From contig JAGOOG010000016.1 in NCBI GenBank assembly GCA_017992605.1, positions 1 to 45,122 on the forward strand: a stretch of 45,122 nucleotides of DNA, read 5' to 3'. A program made the translations under genes and the position numbers. Position 1 is the stretch's first letter, and every line of letters begins with the position of its first letter. Below, piece by piece: positions 42,444 through 45,122 of the stretch. The notes below the pieces were generated by a model that was not told where the DNA came from, did no database searches, and was given only the letters and a program-made list of their open reading frames with translations. The stretch is from Deltaproteobacteria bacterium. GTDB taxonomy: Bacteria > Desulfobacterota > Desulfomonilia > UBA1062.

Positions 42444-43190
42444 CTAGAGAAGGTATTCGCCGATCTTGTCCAGGGCGATATTGACGATCTGACCCATGTG
42501 GAGGTCGCCCTTGAGCGATATCTGGCCGAGGCAGGCCTTGGCGAGGACATCCACCTTGTCATCGGCCACATCGAGGAACAGGGGGCTGTCGGCAAATTCC
42601 AGCATGAAGTCGGGCGACGGGGCCTTGCCGGCAGATGCCCTGGCAGTACCTCCGGAAAAAGCGACATGCGAAGCAAGGCCGTTTCTGATCCTGAACTCCG
42701 TTATGCCGTGGAGGTGGGAGGCCTTCACCTTGTACTCGGGGTCGTGCTGTGCCAGAACGGCAATGGCCCTTGACATGAGCCCGAGCATGAGTTCCGCCCT
42801 CAGCTCGAGGGCCTCGCTGTCCTTGCTCTCAAGAATCTCCTGCATACGCGCCGCGAGCTTCGAAAAGGTCAGGAGGCCTTTTATCCTGGTGAGTCCTTTC
42901 CAGGGCAGTGCTATCTGGAGCCCCTTGCCCCGGAAGAGATTGTTGAGCATGGTCTCGTGGGGAAAGAACAGGGCCACGTCGGGACCCGGGAGAGGGGAGG
43001 GGCTTACTCTGGCCCTTGCGTTTCTGAGCTCCACCGTGCTGCGGGGTCCTGATATGCCGACACTGAACCGGATGCTCCCGTTCCATCGTGCAGCGATCTG
43101 TGACGCCTGGTCATCCCGGTGCGTGAGGACTTCGAGGCAGGGCAGGACAGCCTCCAGATAGACCCTTGACAATACCTTCTCGTTCACCAT
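42444..43190 (-). CDS. Divergent SCP2-like protein of unknown function
   Basis: 248 residues; the ATG at 43190 has GGGGAGGCG upstream. The C-terminal 80 residues (Phe-Met-Leu-Glu-Phe-Ala-Asp-Ser-Pro, Gly-Gln-Ile-Ser-Leu-Lys-Gly-Asp) resemble the strand-and-helix ending of SCP2 lipid-carrier domains, and there is a Lys-rich hydrophobic central stretch. No enzyme motif or membrane helix. The promoter at 43236-43264 serves it and the aminotransferase gene after it. The SCP2 assignment is by pattern only. Confidence 0.55.
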   Translation of the reverse strand: MVNEKVLSRVYLEAVLPCLEVLTHRDDQASQIAARWNGSIRFSVGISGPRSTVELRNARARVSPSPLPGPDVALFFPHETMLNNLFRGKGLQIALPWKGLTRIKGLLTFSKLAARMQEILESKDSEALELRAELMLGLMSRAIAVLAQHDPEYKVKASHLHGITEFRIRNGLASHVAFSGGTARASAGKAPSPDFMLEFADSPLFLDVADDKVDVLAKACLGQISLKGDLHMGQIVNIALDKIGEYLL

Positions 43191-43235
43191 GAAACGCCTC
43201 CCCATGGACAGTACAGTATTGATCCGTATCAGTAT

Positions 43236-43264
43236 ACTATACCGGTGCAGGATACGGGAATCAA
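43236..43264 (-). promoter_or_regulatory. Sigma-70-type promoter for the SCP2-like and aminotransferase genes
   Basis: On the minus strand TTGATT (43264-43259), a 17-base spacer and TATAGT (43241-43236), 45 bases before the ATG. Confidence 0.45.
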
Positions 43265-43276
43265 GAGACGGGAGTT

Positions 43277-44368
43277 CTACCTGAAGTGGATCACGAGGAC
43301 ATCCCTGTCCCGCAGCACGAATTCCCTGCCCTCGGTGAGGATGAGGCCGGCATCCCTGGCGCCGTGGAGGCCGCCCTTCGAGAGGAAGTCGTCCAGCGCA
43401 ATGACGTCGGCCTTGATGAAGCCGTTCTGGATGTCCGAATGGATGAGCCCCGCCGCCTCGTAGGTCGTGCCGCCCTTCCTGAGCGTCCAGGCCCGCAGTG
43501 TCTCCCCGACCGGGGTATAGAAGGTGATGAGGTCGAGGAGTTCGTAGCAGGTCGCGATGAGCGTATCCGTGCCGGACCTTTCGATGCCGATGGAATCGAG
43601 GAACTCCCTCCGCTCGTCCTCCTCGAGCTCCGCGGCCTCCAGCTCGAACCGGGAACAGATCGGCACCACCTTCTTTCCCCTGGCCTCCGCCCAGGCCCTG
43701 AGGTTGTCGAGGTGGACCGAGCCACCGGTGAAGTCCTCTTCACCGACGTTGGCAACGATGACAGAGGGCTTTGCCGTCAGGATACCCCATGCCTTCATCT
43801 GTACCTGGTCGAACTCGATGCCGGAGTCGATGATGCACTGCCCTTTCGAGAGGACCTCGCTCAGGGTCTCGAGGAGCTCGGGTTCGCCCGCGGGGATGTC
43901 CTTCCTGCCGAGCCTCATGCCCTTTTTCAGGGCATCGAGACGTCTCTGGACGAGGTCGAGGTCTGCCATGACGAGCTCGGTGAGGATGATCTCCATGTCG
44001 CGGACCGGGTCGATATCGGTATAGACGTGGCTGACGTTCACGTCCTTGAAGCATCTGACCACGTGGACGATGGCGTCCACCCCCCTGATCTGCCCCAGGA
44101 ACTGGTTGCCGAGACCCTCGCCCTTGTATGCCCCCTTCACGAGCCCCGCAATGTCGAAGAGCTTCAGCGTGGTGGGGATGACCTTGTCCGGCTTGACGAT
44201 GCGTGCGATGGCCTCGAGGTTCTCGTCGGGCACGTTCATGATCCCTATGTTGGGGTCGATGGTGCAGAACGGGTAGTTCTCCGCCGGTGCTGCCGCCCTC
44301 GTGATGAGGTTGAAGAGCGTGGACTTGCCCGCGTTGGGAAGCCCAACAATCCCGCAGGTGAAGCTCAT
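43277..44368 (-). CDS. ychF: Redox-regulated ATPase/GTPase YchF
   Basis: 363 residues, the usual length for the universal OLA1/YchF family of ribosome-associated P-loop NTPases. G1 Gly-Leu-Pro-Asn-Ala-Gly-Lys-Ser-Thr at 9-17, G3 Asp-Ile-Ala-Gly near 72-75, and Asn-Val-Gly-Glu in place of the GTPase Asn-Lys-Xaa-Asp, the change that lets YchF prefer ATP. The C-terminal TGS domain (Thr-Phe-Tyr-Thr-Pro-Val-Gly) is complete. It starts 12 bases after the GAF gene stop, so both are probably on one transcript. Confidence 0.95.
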   Translation of the reverse strand: MSFTCGIVGLPNAGKSTLFNLITRAAAPAENYPFCTIDPNIGIMNVPDENLEAIARIVKPDKVIPTTLKLFDIAGLVKGAYKGEGLGNQFLGQIRGVDAIVHVVRCFKDVNVSHVYTDIDPVRDMEIILTELVMADLDLVQRRLDALKKGMRLGRKDIPAGEPELLETLSEVLSKGQCIIDSGIEFDQVQMKAWGILTAKPSVIVANVGEEDFTGGSVHLDNLRAWAEARGKKVVPICSRFELEAAELEEDERREFLDSIGIERSGTDTLIATCYELLDLITFYTPVGETLRAWTLRKGGTTYEAAGLIHSDIQNGFIKADVIALDDFLSKGGLHGARDAGLILTEGREFVLRDRDVLVIHFR

Positions 44369-44380
44369 GAAGGTACCGCC

Positions 44381-44875
44381 TTAGAGTGCAGTGTAATCGA
44401 TACGGCTCAGGAACGCGCCAAGGAGTTCGCAGATGATGGATGCGATCAGCATGTCGTCCTTGGAGAAGTCGCCCGATGTCTTGTCCGCGAGGTTCAGGAC
44501 GCCGAGCGCCTTCTCGTTCTGCTTGATGAGGATGCACATGAAGGACTTGGTCGAGTATTTATCCTTGTTCGGGAACCCGATCTCCTCCTCGATGTCCCTT
44601 ATGATGAGCGAGCTGCCCCTGGTCAGGGTCAGGTTCATGATGCTCTCGCGCTGGTTGCCTATGGAAATGAAAGGGTCCTGCCCGATGTCCTGGTGGTTGT
44701 GGGCCTTGATCTCGAGATCGCCCGACGAGGGGTTCCTGACGAACAGTGAGCAGTATTTCGCGTCCAGCACCTTGGGGAGGTGGTTCACCACGGTGTCGAG
44801 GATGGCCGGGAGATTGTGGGCCGTGTTGAGCTGTCTGGCCATTTCATAGAGTGTTTCGAGATAGGGCCTGTCCAT
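44381..44875 (-). CDS. Stand-alone GAF-domain protein
   Basis: 164 residues, one GAF domain (about 20-160): helix Leu-Asn-Thr-Ala-His-Asn-Leu, strand Tyr-Cys-Ser-Leu-Phe-Val-Arg, Ile-Arg-Asp-Ile-Glu near the middle and Leu-Gly-Val-Leu-Asn-Leu-Ala-Asp-Lys in the last strands. No catalytic or DNA-binding domain is attached. GAF domains bind cyclic nucleotides, small metabolites or haem; this one probably senses a signal and contacts another protein. CGGAGGTGAG precedes the ATG. ATTCACA (44895-44901) and TGTGAAT (44929-44935) form an inverted repeat in its upstream region. Confidence 0.8.
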   Translation of the reverse strand: MDRPYLETLYEMARQLNTAHNLPAILDTVVNHLPKVLDAKYCSLFVRNPSSGDLEIKAHNHQDIGQDPFISIGNQRESIMNLTLTRGSSLIIRDIEEEIGFPNKDKYSTKSFMCILIKQNEKALGVLNLADKTSGDFSKDDMLIASIICELLGAFLSRIDYTAL

Positions 44876-45007
44876 TGCTCACCTCCGTATATGCATTCAC
44901 ATATCATATCGGCCGGGCGTGCGTCATGTGTGAATATTTTTACCTTCATTCGGCCGGCAGGCCAGGTTTCTCTCCACATCATAATCATAAAGAGGTACAT
45001 TCAATCC

Positions 45008-45038
45008 TTGACTTTCATGGCATTGATGGATGTATAAT
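45008..45038 (+). promoter_or_regulatory. Candidate promoter for the gene at the right edge
   Basis: TTGACT (45008-45013), a 19-base spacer and TATAAT (45033-45038), just before the last gene. The spacer is two bases longer than ideal. Confidence 0.45.
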
Positions 45039-45050
45039 TCTTGACGGATA

Positions 45051-45122
45051 ATGGAAGGAGACTATCTCTTGGAGATACTTGAAATCCTTGAACAAAAGAT
45101 CTACGAATTAGTAGAGACCGTG
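45051..45122 (+). CDS. 5' end of a small coiled-coil protein, possibly ZapB-like
   Basis: The reading frame runs off the right edge after 24 codons (18 if the TTG at 45069 is used). The TTG has GGAAGGAG at a good distance and is the likelier start. The visible part is a Leu/Ile/Glu heptad pattern (Leu-Glu-Ile-Leu-Glu-Gln-Lys-Ile) like the cell-division coiled-coil protein ZapB of Deltaproteobacteria. The fragment is too short to be certain. Confidence 0.4.
   Translation, partial: MEGDYLLEILEILEQKIYELVETV

Noticed and set aside
44895-44940. ATTCACA/TGTGAAT inverted repeat followed by ATATTTTT as a terminator
   Set aside because: No plus-strand gene lies upstream; the arms are 27 bases apart, so an operator for the GAF gene is the only sensible reading and is weak.

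Overview
The window is GC-rich (roughly 60 percent by eye) and densely coded, with operon-style gene packing, GTG/TTG starts and Shine-Dalgarno sites of the AGGAGG type. The gene mix suggests a strictly anaerobic, flagellated bacterium of the Desulfobacterota (former Deltaproteobacteria): an NfnAB electron-bifurcating transhydrogenase, a DRTGG-domain protein, DUF3015 and DUF4105 envelope proteins, a leader-bearing ATP synthase c subunit, PAS-LuxR regulators and SCP2-domain proteins. This assignment is inference from gene content; no rRNA or other phylogenetic marker was used. I found no tRNA, rRNA, CRISPR array, insertion sequence or prophage.

Layout. 1-5.3 kb: the end of an ABC permease, a secreted lipoprotein, then a translationally coupled MrfA helicase/MrfB exonuclease pair. 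5.4-11.9 kb: a metabolic run of citrate synthase, an alpha/beta hydrolase, a fused aldehyde dehydrogenase/iron alcohol dehydrogenase and a two-subunit UxaA-family lyase or dehydratase. 12-16.3 kb: a seven-PAS LuxR-type regulator flanked by two paralogous ribbon-helix-helix proteins. 16.4-22.6 kb: YkgJ-like Cys-cluster protein, nitrilase, basic Rho-N-like protein, glycerate kinase, alpha/beta hydrolase, metallo-beta-lactamase-fold (MBL) and HD hydrolases.

22.6-30.3 kb: a gene-poor 450-base stretch with a sigma-54-like promoter, strong hairpins and a mini-ORF, then a long minus-strand run. In transcription order that run is aconitase, GltX, an ECF S component, an MBL hydrolase, a lipoprotein hydrolase, an SCP2 protein and an M24 peptidase-like protein. 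30.6-35.3 kb: an isolated atpE behind a palindrome-decorated promoter, a membrane dCache sensor without an output domain, then nfnA-nfnB-DRTGG. 35.4-37.2 kb: a four-gene flagellar-type operon (FliK-like, and a free FlhB C-terminal domain) behind a sigma-28-like promoter. 37.3-41.2 kb: secreted and envelope proteins. 41.2-45.1 kb: a PLP aminotransferase, an SCP2-like protein, ychF, a GAF protein and the start of a ZapB-like gene.

How the parts fit. Citrate synthase and aconitase supply the oxidative entry of the TCA cycle. NfnAB balances NADH, NADPH and ferredoxin, as expected in a fermenter, syntroph or sulfate reducer. The most unusual coding feature is the ALDH-FeADH fusion beside the UxaA-type pair: it looks like an AdhE but carries a non-acylating ALDH, so it should oxidise an alcohol through a bound aldehyde to a carboxylate, which the UxaA-like enzyme could then cleave or dehydrate. 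The same logic is used for dihydroxypropanesulfonate via sulfolactate, but the substrate here is not known. The best regulatory candidates are the RHH/PAS-LuxR/RHH trio, the hairpin region at 22.9-23.0 kb and the operator-like palindromes before atpE and before the Rho-N-like gene.
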